A DNA stretch of 64,000 bases. Source: Leptidea sinapis. Lineage: Eukaryota; Arthropoda; Insecta; Lepidoptera; Pieridae. The position numbers and the translations under genes were made by a program. The notes below the pieces were generated by a model, which ran no database searches, was not told the DNA's origin, and worked only from the letters and a program-made list of their open reading frames with translations. Shown here one piece after another: positions 1-13,400 of the stretch (within the stretch, counting starts at the first letter, position 1; each line of letters starts with the position of its first letter). Location of the stretch: assembly GCF_905404315.1 (NCBI RefSeq), contig NC_066281.1, positions 14,288,001 through 14,352,000 on the forward strand. The letters are read 5' to 3'.

Positions 1-2794
1 TTGTGGATGAATTAAACAGGTCAAAATCAGGAAAGCCTTTAAGATTATTTATGCAGTGAGATGCTCTTGAGAAGAATGAGTTTTGTTTGTAATTTGACGC
101 ACAGTGGGGTATATGTAAATATTTAGGATGTCTTGCAGAGATTCTGGGAATATTTAAATTTATATTCGAGAGAAGATGGGGAGCGTCAATGTGACATTGT
201 GCTATTTTTGTTAAGAATAGAATATCAGCTATTTTGCGTCTCTCGTGGAGTGGTAATATATGATATCTCCTGCATCTTGAATCATAATCATTGTCGTTTG
301 TCTTGCACTTATATTCAAGGTATTTAACAAATCTGCGTTGGATTGATTCTAATCTGTTAATATATATAACATATGTACAATACAACGTTTTTATAACCTT
401 GATACTTGAGAATTGGGAACAGGATCTCTTGATAAATCCTATACACTGGTTGGCCATATTAGCCATGTTTTCAATGTGTTTATCATATGAAAGCTTAGAG
501 TCGTGAATTACGCCTAGATCATGTATCTCATTTACAATTTTGAGTGGATGGCCATTAAGTGAATATTGAAATTTAATAAAATTAGGCTTACGGGTAAATG
601 TTATAGCGTAACATTTCGGAACGTTCAGGTCTAGTTTGTTGATGCTACAGTATTTTTCAAACCTGTGCATGTCTTGTTGTAATAAAAGACAGTCATCTAC
701 GTCACGAATTTGTTTAAATATTTTCATATCATCTGCGTATAGTAGGAATTTGGAATGTTGAAAACAAGCAGCGATATCGTTAATGAAGATATTAAACAAC
801 AATGGAGCCAACAAGGATCCTTGAGGGACCCCAGAGGGCACGAAGTTCCATTCTGATGAGTATCCGTTGAGAACCACAGCCTGTGATCTGTTCTCAATGT
901 ACGAGGTAAACCACCTATATAAATTACCATGAATTCCTGCCGAAAGAATTTTCTGGAGTAGTATTTTATGGTCAATTCGATCGAATGCCTTGCGAAAATC
1001 TGTGAATATAGAGTCTACTTGACCCCCAGAATCCATGTTTAATGTTGTGTAATTTAGGAATTATAGTAGATTAGACGCAGTTGAGCGATTTCTAATAAAT
1101 CCATGCTGTTCGGGGATAAATAAGGTTGATACACTATTATAGACTTGGGTGTAGACTAATTTTTCAAAAACTTTAGCGAAAATGCATAACTTTGAAATTG
1201 GCCTGTAATTTTTAATGTCATTTCTGCTGCCATTTTTGTGTATGGGGGTGATAAATGCAGACTTCCAGATTTTCGGAACTACTCCTTCCCGTAATGAACG
1301 TTTGAATAATATAGTAAGAGGTTCCGTTAGTACATCTGCGCATTTTTGTATAAATAATGGGGGAATTCGATCAGGTCCTGCTCCCTTAGTAAGGTCTACA
1401 GATTTGAGTTGTTTATTAAGCTCATCTGGTATTATTTCTATTTCACTTATTGAGAAACTAGAGTCTGGCTGAGTCCTGTTCTGATCGCTTTGGTTAGTAG
1501 TGGGTGAAAGAAACGTCGATTGAAAATAATCTGAGAAGAGACGACAAACTTCTTCTCCTGTGTCTGCCGATTGATATTCATAAAAGAGACGGGAGGGAGG
1601 AATGTTAGAATTGTTTTTTATAGATTTTGTGAATGACCAGAATAATTTGGGATTTTTTGTTATTGATTCCTCGCATCTTTCTATATAGGTTTTATAGCAT
1701 TGGTCCTCTAGAACCTTCGCTCTTTTGCGCAGTATAGAAAATGTATTGTAATCAGATGTATTGCCGTAAGTATTGTATTTCTGAAGAAATTTGAATTTTT
1801 CTTTGAGGACCTTTTTTAGTGATGCGGTGTACCATGGTGGAAAGTTATTGGGCGAGTAAAATTTGTGAGGAATATATTTGTTTATAGTATCATATAGATT
1901 TTTGTAGAATACTTCTATTGCTTCTTCTATGGGATTGATTAGTAGATAGTCGTCCCAAGCCATTTTACCTAATATTAATTTGATATTATCGTAATCACCT
2001 TGTTCATACATGTATTTCTGTCTTTTGTTTGTCTTTAACTGATTACGATTTTCTAAATTTAAGATTATTCTTAAAGATTTATGGTGGGAGTCCTCTGGTA
2101 TTAAGGGGTCATCACAAGAAGAAACTGCAAGGTAAACATTACTCAGTAATAAATCTAGGACTCTGTTATTAATATTATGGCATAAGTTATGTTGTGTGAG
2201 GTTACATTCAGACATGGTATCAACAAACAATATCTGTGCTTCACCTGAGGCACCTGAGTGTTCCAGATGATCATGAGAGCCAGGTGACCATTGTATGTTA
2301 CTCAAATTAAAGTCTCCCATTATAATAAATATATCATTTGGACAAGAATTGATTATGAGAGATAGGTTTGCTGTAAAATTATTTAATTGTGAGTTAAAGG
2401 AATGACCAAGTCTTTCACTACATAAATAAATACAACAAAAATGTATTTTAGGCGTTGTTCTATTATTTTTGTAGCTGACCGTAACCCATATATCCTCGGC
2501 AGAGGTGCGCCACTCCAAGCGTTCTTCTGCGATAAGTCCGCGTTTTATGGCCAAAAGTACTCCCCCGCCATACCTTTCACGTGTAGCTAAATAATTTCTG
2601 TCCCTTCGCCAAATAATGTATCGGTCATCGAATAATTCAGAATCATTAATACTGCTAAGCAACCAGGTTTCCGTCAATGAGATAACATCATATGAATTTA
2701 GTTGTATGTTTCTTTTAATTAAGTGTGTTTTTGTTCGTAGCCCTCGAGTATTTTGATAGTAGATATTAAGATTATTAGGCGCCATTATTATCAA
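1..2794 (-). pseudogene. LINE ORF2: AP endonuclease and reverse transcriptase, one in-frame stop
   Basis: The frame opening at 2794 gives an APE-type endonuclease (N-terminal YYQNTRGLRTK, then SLTETWL and the IIMGDFNLS motif) and then an RT with PNNFPPWY, KGAGPDRIP and NYRPISKL. It stops at a TAA at 1061-1063. The same frame carries on below it with FTDFRKAFDRIDH, SGVPQGSLLAPLLFNIFINDI, the catalytic YADD near 730-741, and a C-terminal segment down to about position 1. The stop therefore looks like a single nonsense change. The usual stretch before the C-terminal RLESIQRRF-like segment (about 350-370) appears shortened, suggesting a small deletion as well. The protein would nick target DNA and copy the element RNA. 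This copy is not expected to be active. Confidence 0.85.
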
Positions 2795-3082
2795 GTCTCA
2801 AGCAAATCTTTATATAAAAATAGTATTTTAAATTACAACAATTTGTGTAGTTAGCATCTCGTAAGGAACGATAAAATATTGACCCATTTAAATTAATTGT
2901 GATTGTAGGTGAATTAATACAACATCTTAGTCTGTTTTTGTTTACCAGTAATAGTTGGGAGAATAAATGTATTTTAATTTTGTAATTTATATGATAAGAG
3001 CTAGTTTTAGTAATGTTTCCCAAACTGTCAAGTTTAAGTTTATACAGTTGAAAAGGTATTTTAGTTTTAATTGGCCTAATAA

Positions 3083-4057
3083 CTATGTTATTTTTGTTAG
3101 ATCGCTTTCGCATTTTATTAAAAATATTGGCGAGGTGTCTGATCGTCTAGCCATTATTTTGCAATGCTTGACCCATATATACTGGAAATTCTTCTCCCTA
3201 GCTAGAGCTCTCGCTTTACTCAAAAGATATTTATTGCGCTGCGTCAAATGGTCGTTAAAATAGAAGCTGCCTGCAGTACTGAAGCCGAGGCTGGTTAGAT
3301 TTAGTTTCTTGTTCTTACGAGAAGCTGCTACAAGTTCTTCCTTAGAGTAACGGCAGTTGAATGCGATTACTATAGGTTTTTCTGTGTTAGGTGCTCGTGT
3401 TGGTATGCGTGCAATATAATTTATTTCTTCCTTTTTTATATGAATATCACAAATTTGACCTATTTTCTCTGCAATCTCATATAGGTTCTCGTTTTTCTTC
3501 TGGGGAATCCCTCTTATCTCCACATTATTTGCTATTGCCCATTGGTCTCGATCTTGTAGCTCTCGATTGATTCGGGCGATTTCCGATTTAAGAGCAGGTA
3601 CCTCCAGCGTTATTTTTTCTGCCGTTATCAGTCGAGATTCTAGGTCTTTGACCTTTTCTGATTGAACGCCAATGAGGTGGAAAGTCATCTCCAGCGATTC
3701 CTTCATACTAGTTACCTCGTTCTTTATTGTTTTTATGTCTTCCGCTAGGGAAGTCAGTGGAGTCAATTGGAACATAACTTTATTAAGTTGTTCATGAATT
3801 TTTTCCAGCTGAAGGGGTTGCGGTGATGTGGTGGCTGGTTTTGCATTTGGGACACTTCCAGGAGTTCTTCCTGTCACCCAGTTTGCCCACCTCGGAAACA
3901 CCTGAGCATTGGTAGTCATATCGCTGCTTACAGACGCTGCATACCGTTCCGTCAGAGTGTTGTGCTCCACAGCTAGCACATGCAAACATATTGATGACAG
4001 TCTTTGAACAACTATATGTGTAGCAAATTTACAAATAAATTTACGTGAGATGCTCAA
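3083..4057 (-). pseudogene. LINE ORF1: PHD-like finger, coiled coil and FP-like C-terminal domain
   Basis: Two frames together describe the protein. At 3792-3989 a 65-residue frame has CASC, CSVCKQRYDYQC and WKCPKCK, a PHD-type zinc-finger pattern. The neighbouring frame (useful from about 3880 down to 3083) has a heptad-rich coiled coil (QLTPLTSLAEDIKTIKNEV region) and then a domain with VEIRGIPQKKNENLYEIAEKIG, like the C-terminal domain of baculovirus FP proteins and of many CR1 ORF1 proteins. The change of frame near 3830-3880 marks a frameshift. ORF1 proteins of this type bind element RNA as a chaperone; the role here is by family analogy. Confidence 0.72.
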
Positions 4058-4260
4058 TAGGGCTGAAATACGCCAATGTGTTACAAATCTCTATTATAAG
4101 AAAAACGATAGAAACGCGACAATGATGCACGAATGCGTAACGCGGCGCGTGCGTGGTCAGCGGTGTCCACTCGAACAAGACCAATCGGTAAGTGTCGCGT
4201 TGTAAGCGGCCAGAGATTCATTCAGCGCCCGATGCGAAGACCAGGGTGATGCCAATGCTC

Positions 4261-5742
4261 GGATTGCACATGAGCCCCAGGTGGCGTTATATGCTATTAA
4301 ATGCGAACAATAACGGCGCAAACACATGGCTAAATTCTTTTTGGATATAGAAAGGTAAGCACTTATGAACAAATAATAAGATAATAAAGAATGCTTAAAG
4401 TGATTAAAAGTGATAAAGTATTGATTTAATTCATCTAGCATAAAAATTATAATATAATAATTATATAGATTATAAATCTATCTGTAGTGTTTGACACTTT
4501 TTTATCGATTGTCGATATTTTATTTTAAATTATTATTAAATTTATTTTTATTTATTTCATTTTTATGGTATCTATATTTTTGAATAATAAGTTTATTACC
4601 TTTTATATCAAATTATATTGTGGTTATGAGGTGCAAAAAAATATTTAAAGCCTAAAAATTAGGGTTAACTAAGTTCTGCTAATATGTATTATTGTGTCAA
4701 TCTGCTGTTATTAAAATTAACAAAAGAGAACCTTAAAATGAGACATTATTTATATAATATATGTATTAGTTAATTATCGATAAAAATTATGTATTGATTC
4801 CAACCCTATATATTTACTATATTGGCAGCTCTGATATTACGTCATTACTTGATTATGTTGGTATCAAGATTTAGTGCAATACAATACAAGCGACATTTCT
4901 CATTATTTTGTATGGCACTGCCGTCTCTTGAACGTAGTGTTTAAATTCTGTTTGGTAAGCGCATTGCAATATGATTACAGAGAGTTAGACAGTTGGTTCT
5001 GCCCTGTGGCAGACTTACTTTATTCCTTATCTGTATAAGGAGTAAAGTAAGTAAGCCGCTAAGGGGTTCCATAGATCATCATATTCGACCACGACAATTA
5101 CTTGAGCATAATGACGTTACGGAAGATGTCTCAAATATCGGGATACCATATAAAAAAAATCAGCCGAGTATCGTTAATTTACCCCTTAGCATTGAGGATA
5201 TCTGTTATTTTGTAATCGATCCCATAATTAGAACTTAATCAAAATCTCGTCAGACTACCCATGAAGTATATCCTTAAAATTATTTATTATTATTTATTCC
5301 AATAAAGAAACATCAAAATTGGTTGGCGTGATTTTGAATTATTCGTCAATTAGTCGAACACATACTCAATGTAATTTTAAGAATATGGTTTTCTCGTGGA
5401 TGCCCTTATTAGAACTAGACCAAATTAAAATGAGACCGGGCCACACGGGAAGTACCATCTATCAAATAAAAAAAGGATCATCACACTTGGTTCACCCAGA
5501 CGACATTTCTGAGGTGACAAACATAACAAGAAACTATGTTAACTTAAGAAGAGTAGAAGAAGAGAAGAGTTAACTTAACTATGTTACTTAAGAAGAGTTA
5601 TTAGTTTTTTTTACATTTCAGTCGGTTCCATTCCCAGACGAGGCAAGTAATTTTTAGAAAATCTGTGAATGCAGAAGTACTAACTTTTAAAAATAACATA
5701 AAGTCTTGTTTCAGTAAAATAGCCTATCTTGGATATTTAAGG
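4261..5742. other. AT-rich DNA with no recognised gene
   Basis: Only short chance frames are present and none has a recognisable domain. The stretch is strongly AT-rich at 4440-4800. I see no repeat family shared with the rest of the window. Confidence 0.5.
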
Positions 5743-5788
5743 TACTTTCCCTTCGTGTCCCAAAGTTATGGGACATGAAGGGAAAGTA
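5743..5788. repeat. 46-bp hairpin at the 5' edge of an RTE fragment
   Basis: Two 20-nt arms (5743-5762 and 5769-5788, TACTTTCCC...GGGAAAGTA) pair with a single C/T difference that would be a G-U pair in RNA. The loop is 6 nt. The right arm abuts RTE-derived coding sequence, so the hairpin probably marks an insertion junction. Confidence 0.6.
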
Positions 5789-6990
5789 AAATAGTGAAGG
5801 CGGCCATAGAGCGTAACAAAGGCTCAAAAGTATTCGCACGAGATTTGTCTATTAGGCAGAGCCAACTGACGAAACTGAAAACCGGTGACGGCAGGGTCGT
5901 TTCGTCAAAACCCGAACTTTTGAGGTAAGTCGAGAAGTTCTTCGGACAGTTATACACGACCGCACGGGCACCTGTTACCAACAAGGCTGAAGACCCAAGA
6001 GCCAAATTAACTTGACACTAAACTGAAGATATCCATACGTCAGCCTGTACGAGATTAAAAACAAGATCTCGAAGCCTATCCAACTGCAGCGGGGAGTCAG
6101 ACAAGGCGATGTCATATTGCCCACGCTGTTCACCACTGCGTTGGAAGATGTCTTTAAGCTTCTGGACTGGAACGGTATGGGCATAAACATCAACAGCCAA
6201 TACATCAGTCAACTTCGATTCGCAGACAATATCGTAATCATGGGAGAGACCATGGGAGACTTAAGCCATGTGCTCGATGGCCTCAATACAGCTTCCCAAG
6301 GTGTCGGTCATAAAATGAACATGGACCTGACGAAGATCATGTCAAATGTCCATGTCGCACCTACTCCCATAACAATTAGGAACTCTACTCTCGAAATTGG
6401 CGACCAGTACCTCTACCTCGGAAAAACAATCCAGTTAGGCAGGTCCAATTTCGCGAAAGAGGTCACTCGTTGAATCCAACTCGGATGGGCAGCATTCGGG
6501 AAGCTCCGTAAAATCTTCTTGTCCCAAATACCACAGTGTCTGAAGACGAAGGTTTTCAACCAGTGTGTGTTGCCAGTGATGACTTACGGTACGCAGACGT
6601 GGTCGCTAACTATCGGCGTTATGAGAAAGCTCATGGTCGCTCAGAGGTCAATGGAAGGGCTATTCTCGGTCTTTCCCTGCGAGATTGAATCAGAAATGAG
6701 GAGATCCGTAGGAGAATCAAAGTTACCGTCATAGTCCAAATGATTGCGAAACTGAAGTGGCAGTGGGTAGGGCACATAGTTCGACGGACAGATGGCCGTT
6801 GGGACAAGTCGTCGAATGGCGATCACGTACCGGAAAACGCAGTATTAGTAGGCCCCCAACAAGATGGACTGATGATCTGGTTAAGATCGCCGGAACACTT
6901 TGGATGAGGGCAGCGCAGGACCGATCGTCGTGGAAATCTTTGGGGGAGGCCTTTGTCCAGCAGTGGACGTCTTCCGGCTGATGATGAGAT
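5789..6990 (+). mobile_element. RTE-clade LINE fragment with internal deletion
   Basis: Coding remnants in several frames match the second half of an RTE ORF. 5789-6017 is the linker before the RT (ERNKGSKVFARDLS, VSSKPELL). It jumps directly into the RT palm at about 6030 (QRGVRQGDV, LPTLFTTALEDVF), so the fingers and early palm are missing. Next come the RFADN motif at 6219-6230, GDQYLYLGKTIQ, FNQCVLPVMTYGTQTWSL and the RTE tail WTDDLVKIAG...DRSSWKSLGEAFVQQWTSS ending near 6980. Frame changes at about 6475 and 6735 break it further. The endonuclease is absent. Two more copies of the tail occur at 23140-23335 and 47630-48080. Confidence 0.85.
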
Positions 6991-9209
6991 ATAACAAACA
7001 ATACAATATATTTCCTGATCATTTTTAGTGTTCTGACTGTAGTATATTTTAATACCTAACACTACTCCTGTCAAAACTATTGCTATCCAAAAGGGGCACG
7101 TGGGGACTACTTCTATAGTGTCAATATTCTAAGATACTGTCATTATTCTAAGGCTAAAGTAATAGTGTTCTGTCATCTGTGTTTTAAAGTGTTATTGTGT
7201 CAATATTCTAAGGTTAATGGCATTTGGATTGATTTAGTTCTTAAATTGTACTTTGATAACTACAAGTTAATATTGAAGTTATTTAAAGAAGTTTAAAGTT
7301 TGCTGATCTAAATTTTGAAATAAATATCTCAATCCCGTTGGCCGTATTTCGGGCATTCTATAAATCGGAAATCCAAAGGAGATAGGTCCCTGCCTCGGCA
7401 CGGCTTATTCTTCTAGTTCGGTATGTAGATATTAAACACATTTAAATAGAATTTGCACAGCAATGTGCAATTAGTAATTACCATTAGGTAAGCATTGCAC
7501 TGCAATTGGCGCAGAATAAGTTGCTGCTAATTAATTAATACACAAGTTTCAATGCTTAATAATTCGCTAAGTGTAAAAAACATCCATATTATGTGCAGCT
7601 AAAGCTATTTGTTCCTCCCGGCTTACGAGATTACACTCGCGCTATTTCGATCTTGTTTTCCAAACGAGAATCAAAATTCCATAAAAATCTAAATTGTTCA
7701 TTTACACGTTTATTTAAATTTCTCTGCTCAATTCTAAATAATACATACTAAGTGAGTAACAAATAGTTCTTATAGCTCGAGCCTCTATTTAACTATTATC
7801 TTTGCTATTGATTATTCAAGTATCCTGTTGTCTGATTGTTATCTAAATATGGTGTGGCCATTCTGAACTGAGTCAGGCCTTAAATTTGACGATAAAAAAG
7901 AACTTGCTCACTTCCTGTGATTTATAAATAGCTCCGGGTACATATTGTATGTTTTAAGTTATATTGTAAAAAAATTGCATCAAGTTAATCAGCAAATTTT
8001 TTTCTAATTAAAACTTACTACTTAATAATTATACCTATAGTATATATTAATGATAATTGTAGATAAATTAATAACCTATATTAATTAAGTATGTTACGAA
8101 TTTATCATGTTACAAAGTTTTCTTTATCAAGTATATACATAAATCAATCTTCATGATTGGAGCCTCCTTATAAGTGCCTGTGTTAGATGATGATGACAAT
8201 CATGATGTGGTCTAATTTATCCTTGTCAAACTAGAAACCTTAGATAATTAATATGTCTAGATAGAATCTCTTGCTGTTAGACAACCAATAAAAACAGGCC
8301 AGGTAGAATATTTTAGTGTGCACACCAAGCTATGTCATACACTCATAATTTTCGGACACTGTGTTAGTTTGCATCAATTGCTCTAAATAGAGGTTAGTTC
8401 TAAACACAATTCTTTTTGACAGCTGTCATAGTCTATCTAGATGTATAAATGATCTAATACAAATCTGGTACTCCACCATTTTTAATGGGATGGGTAAAAT
8501 GGTGATGTGACAAGGACCTGCATTCCAAAAGTATGTTCATACTTATTTTTTTAACAGATAACACAAACTTCAGTGACAAGAGTTTCAAAATGGCCTCGAA
8601 CAATGCATTGGCTTTGTAGTGTGCTGAACATGTAGAAAATATTTATACTCATAAGAATACATGACACCTATTATGGGTATGTCTCCATTCAACAATCTTC
8701 TATGATGCAATGGGCCAGTGGAATTGTTGCCACTGTTCAGATATTATGGAACAATTTCATTGGCTGCTCAGCATGCTAGAATTTTGTATAAATCTGGTAT
8801 ATGAGCATAATCATCAACACATATTTATGGAAATAATTATTGCTAACAAATGTATACAATATTATCTAATGACGCAACCTTTTTCATTTATTACTATATG
8901 AATATGTATGGACAGTCATTGGATTGTTTTGAAGTCATATGATAAATAATACTTAGTGAATGTGACTTATGTGATGGTAAGTGACCATTGCAGTCCATGT
9001 TTGCTGTCAACTCTTATCAAATACTTTGCTGACAGCTTTGAGTGTGCATAATGATGTACTATATGCTCCTGGTGTTGTTGTGCAAGAGTGTGGATGGCTG
9101 TGATGACTTAACATCAGGTGTTCTGTTTGCTTGTTTGTCAACAAAAATATCAACCTCAATATATATAACCCTTTGTTGTAGTATGCTGTAAGCCTCATAT
9201 TTATATTTA
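6991..9209. other. AT-rich DNA with no recognised gene
   Basis: No frame has a recognisable domain. At 7115-7240 the phrase TCAATATTCTAAG occurs twice with a related copy, a short imperfect local repeat. No transposon ends were identified here. Confidence 0.45.
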
Positions 9210-9213
9210 TTAA

Positions 9214-9872
9214 CCTTTCCGCATCGGCCGTGCCCGCGGGCACTGGTAATTCAAAAAACAATGAGAGCGGCTGTGCCGCGGGGCACTCTTTTACCTCATC
9301 CAGTTTTCACCCTTATTAGGTGTACAAGATGGTTTATTTGCCTACGTAGTTATGAACGAGTGAATTCCCAAACACATTTCGATCCGTTACGATTCAAGGC
9401 CACCAATATTCGACGTCATAGCTTTACGGACAAAGGACTTATGTGTCCACTTGTTCCCGGCCGGCGCAGCGAGCGGTCGTTATCAAGACTTTACACGAAG
9501 ATCGTTCTTTGTGGAGATTTAAGCTTTATTTTATAATTAACATATACTATTCATTACAAAAACATAAAAGGAAATAAATAAAACAAGTAATTAACAATAA
9601 TAACAATATTTATTTTAAAATATACCTATATTTACACTTTTTTTCGAATGAAAAGTCTGAGTGAAATAAAAAAGAAAGACAATATGAATAATTTATACAT
9701 GGTCTTATAGCTTTTTCAATAGCTTTCAGTGACAGTCACTCAAATCACCCTAGTTATAAGCATTTTATAACTACACGTAAAATAATACACACGGGGAAAA
9801 TGCCGCGAAAATGCCGGAAGCTTGCCGATCTACAGTGTACAGCGAGATCCGGAGCGCGCCGATTCGGAAAGG
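9214..9872. mobile_element. piggyBac-like non-autonomous element (MITE), 659 bp
   Basis: The element is bounded by TTAA on both sides (9210-9213 and 9873-9876), the signature target duplication of piggyBac transposons. The ends are inverted repeats of 15 bp with one mismatch: CCTTTCCGCATCGGC on the left, and the complement of the right end reads CCTTTCCGAATCGGC. A perfect 12-bp palindrome (TGCCCGCGGGCA, 9231-9242) sits just inside the left end. No transposase frame is present, so it would need an enzyme supplied in trans. Confidence 0.82.
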
Positions 9873-9975
9873 TTAATTATACATATAAAGTAAATAAATA
9901 TTTCTTATATTATGTCTTTGAATATAATTATCTATGACCACCATTCCGCTTGTAACTATGTACTATGTGTTTTAT

Positions 9976-10222
9976 TGTACAAATTCGTTTGTTCAGGATC
10001 AAGCACAAATAAGAACACTCACCACTACTGAATTACTAACCACTTTATTAACACTCAAGTACACTGTTTATATATATCTCTAACCTCCAAGTATTGTATA
10101 AGCTCAATAAAAATAAATAAACTTCCTCTTATCCTATATTAAGTATTAACTTGTGTAAACGCGACCCAAGTAGAGCCTAGCGCCATCTATGATTCTAGTG
10201 CGAAAACAATACTTATTGAACA
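9976..10222 (-). repeat. BEL/Pao element 1, 3' LTR
   Basis: On + it begins TGTACAAATTCG and ends ATTGAACA, so in sense orientation it runs TGTTCAAT to TGTACA, with the usual TG/CA ends. The polypurine-like stretch GGTGGGCGGAA precedes it in sense orientation. It matches the repeat at 15908-16150 with two substitutions. Confidence 0.9.
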
Positions 10223-10468
10223 TTCCGCCCACCAAGAACTTTGTTCTTCAATACAATTAGTAAAAAAAAATCTCTAAATTAAAGTTATACACTGCTTTAC
10301 TTCACTAATAAAGTTAATGTTCACTCAACATAATAACATAAAATAAGTATTCATCTCGGAATATAATATTGTACCGCCCACCGTGCTAATAACATAAGTA
10401 TGATTACAAACTAAAACAAAGTGATATTTATAACAAATAAAAAAAATACAATAATGTTTAATCTACTA

Positions 10469-13400
10469 CTAAATAGACCCATCTGTTGGTAGAAAACATA
10501 GTTTATTGCAAGGCCGTTTGAACATTCCCCTTTGTGTATCAATTGTTACAACCCTTACTATATTATCTATACCTGGATGTATTTTTACAATTTTGCCGAG
10601 AAGCCATTTGGCTGGAGGTAAATTATCCTCCTTTATAATTACAATGTCACCTTCCTTAGGTTCAACTTTACGAGTTGACCATTTATATCTATTGTTAAGA
10701 GTCGCTAAATATTCAGTAATCCATCGAGACCAAAAATGTCTAACCATTCTGTTACATATTTGCCATCTGTCCGAAAGATTAACAATATCATAATCTTTGT
10801 TTACGACATTTAACAAGGCTTCGCCTACTAAAAAATGGCCTGGTGTCAAGGGCAGTGGGTCGTTAGGATCGTTGCTTACAATAGTCAATGGACGCGAGTT
10901 AACACATGCTTCAACTTCGGCTAATACTGTAGATAACTCTTCATAGGTTAGTGTACTATCACCAATAACTTTTCTCAGATGTGTTTTAACAGAACGTACT
11001 CCAGCTTCCCATAATCCACCAAAGTTCGGTGCTTGTGGGGGAATGAAGTGCCAGTTTGTATTTTTGAGTGTAAGTGCTTCGGCAATGTCTTGAGTGTATT
11101 TTGACTTGGTACTGTTAAACATGTCTCGTAATAATTTGTCAGCACCAACAAAATTAGTGCCATTGTCACTGTATATATCTTGGCAATGACCTCTTCTCGA
11201 TGTAAAGCGTTTAAACGCCGCAAGAAAGCCTTTTGATGTTAAGTCTGTTACAGCTTCAATATGCATAGCCCTCGTCACCATACATATAAATAGGCATATG
11301 TATCCTTTATACGATTTCGAGCCTCTCCCAGGTGAGAATCTGATATTGATAGGTCCCGCATAGTCAACGCCTGATGAGGTAAAAGGCTTGCTAGGCGTTA
11401 GCCTTACTTTTGGAAGTTGACCCATTAACTGCGTACTGTTGGTGTTTGAATATCTTTTACACGTGATGCATGCCCTGTAATACTTTTTGACTTCTTGTCT
11501 ACCACGCATAATCCAATATTTTGAACGAATAAAGTTAAGAATGATCTGAGGTCCACCATGAAAGGTTTTGTTATGCGCATCCTTTATTAATAACTGCGTA
11601 AGATGACTCTTACACGGTATAATGATTGGATGACGTTCATCATAACTCAAATTAGCTTGTTCAATTCGACCACCCACTCTTAGTATGCCGTTTTTATCCA
11701 AAATCGGATAAAGAGTGTGAAGCTTACTCCTTTTGGGGATACACCCCTTATTTTTCAAAAACTTCATATCATCACCAAAATGAAACTCTTGTGCTTGTTT
11801 TATACACATCTGCAATACCTCATTCATTTCTTGAGTAGTAATGTATTTAGATAACTTAACCCGTTCTTCTTTAGTTTTAAGCCAGTATAAAATTCTTTTG
11901 CAATATGACATCACTCTCAACATTCGGTTTAAATTGGAAAACTTAGTCCACTCAAATTCTTCAATTTTGTCTTGTATTATTGTCATTGCTTTAATTTTTT
12001 GCTCTTCTTCTGTTTCAGGTATCTCAGTCTGTTTATTTTTAAGGTTTAGATTGTAAATCCAGTTTGGTCCATGCCACCATAAAGTATGCTCTAGTAGTTC
12101 TGAAGGTAGTAATCCACGTGAGGCACAATCTGCAGGATTCATATCTGACGTTACATGATCCCATTGCTCGAAGTCTAAAATCGTTAATATCTCCGATACT
12201 CTATTACTCACAAATGTAGACCATCGAGAAGCACCTCCTTTCAGCCACGCCAGTACAATTGTTGAATCTGTCCACGCATAAAGTTGTTCTTTAGGAATAT
12301 TCATTACTTGAGCCGTCTCAGATAGTAATTTGGATGCTAAAACTGCGCCACATAATTCCAGTCTAGGCACCGTAAGTTCCTTTTCAATTGGAGCAACTTT
12401 TGTTTTGGCTGACACAATGGATGAGTATACTTGGTAATTTTGGGTTATGACTCGAAGATATACTACGGCCGCGTAAGCAGAAGTAGATGCATCGCAAAAA
12501 ACGTGTAATTCCAGTTTGCATCCTTTTGTACAATTTAACCATCTTGGAATAGTTTCCATTAACTCTTGTTTATATCTCAACCACTCAACTAATATATCTT
12601 CGGGTAATTCATCGTCCCATCCTATTTGTGCTTTCCAAACTTTTTGTATCATAATCTTGGCTCTTATAATAATGGGAGCAATCCAACCTAAGGGATCATA
12701 TAGTCTGGTGATGTCTGACAACATTTGTCGCTTCGTTATATTTCCTTTTATCTCAGGTAAGTTAATAGTATATTCGAAACTGTCTGTTTTTCTATTCCAA
12801 CAAATTCCTAACACCTTCAACATGTGATCACTTTTGATAATTGGTATTAATGTTTCTTCTTTGAGCGTGTCTCGTGTTATGTATTCTAATAACCTTTTAT
12901 TATTGCTACTCCACTTCTGTAACTGAAAGCCTCCACTGTTCATTAGTAAATTCATTTCTTTGTATATGCTTATAGCCTCGTCCTCAGTGTTACAGCCAGT
13001 CATTAAATCGTCGACATAGTAGTCTTTTTTTGTTATTTCTGCTGCAATTGGATACTTTGTCTTCTCTTCATCAGCGAGTCTCTGTAAACTTTTAATTGCT
13101 AGGTATGGAGCACAAGCAGTTCCGAAAGTAAGTGTTCGTAATCTGAAATGCTGTATTGGTATATCAGTGTTTGACCTCCATAAAATACGTTGGAAATTGG
13201 CATCATCTGTATGGACAAGCACATTTCTATACATTTTTACAATGTCTGCTATTATACAGATTGGATGTGTACGCCAGCGCATTAAAATGTGTCTAAGATC
13301 CTGCTGAATTTTAGGTCCAGTTGCCAACTCATCATTGAGTGAAATGCCGTTATTTCCTTTAGAAGAGGCATTCATCACTATGCGTACTTTCGTCGTCTCT

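Larger units (their letters stand above)
1..4260 (-). mobile_element. CR1-like non-LTR retrotransposon, 3' end off the window
   Basis: A LINE lies in reverse with ORF1 (3083-4057) upstream of ORF2 (1-2794). ORF1 has a PHD-like cysteine cluster, a coiled coil and a baculovirus FP-protein-like C-terminus. ORF2 has an endonuclease followed by a reverse transcriptase. This order is typical of CR1-group LINEs of Lepidoptera. About 200 bp upstream of ORF1 (4060-4260) is noticeably more GC-rich than the DNA beyond and is probably the 5' UTR; its boundary is a guess. The 3' end is to the left of position 1. The clade name is inferred from domain order and RT motifs. Confidence 0.82.

Noticed and set aside
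133..506. Short + frames at the left edge
   Set aside because: Antisense to LINE ORF2, which explains the sequence on -.
9007..9536. Frames around the GC-rich patch at 9200-9500
   Set aside because: Span the end of a TTAA-flanked MITE; no domain.
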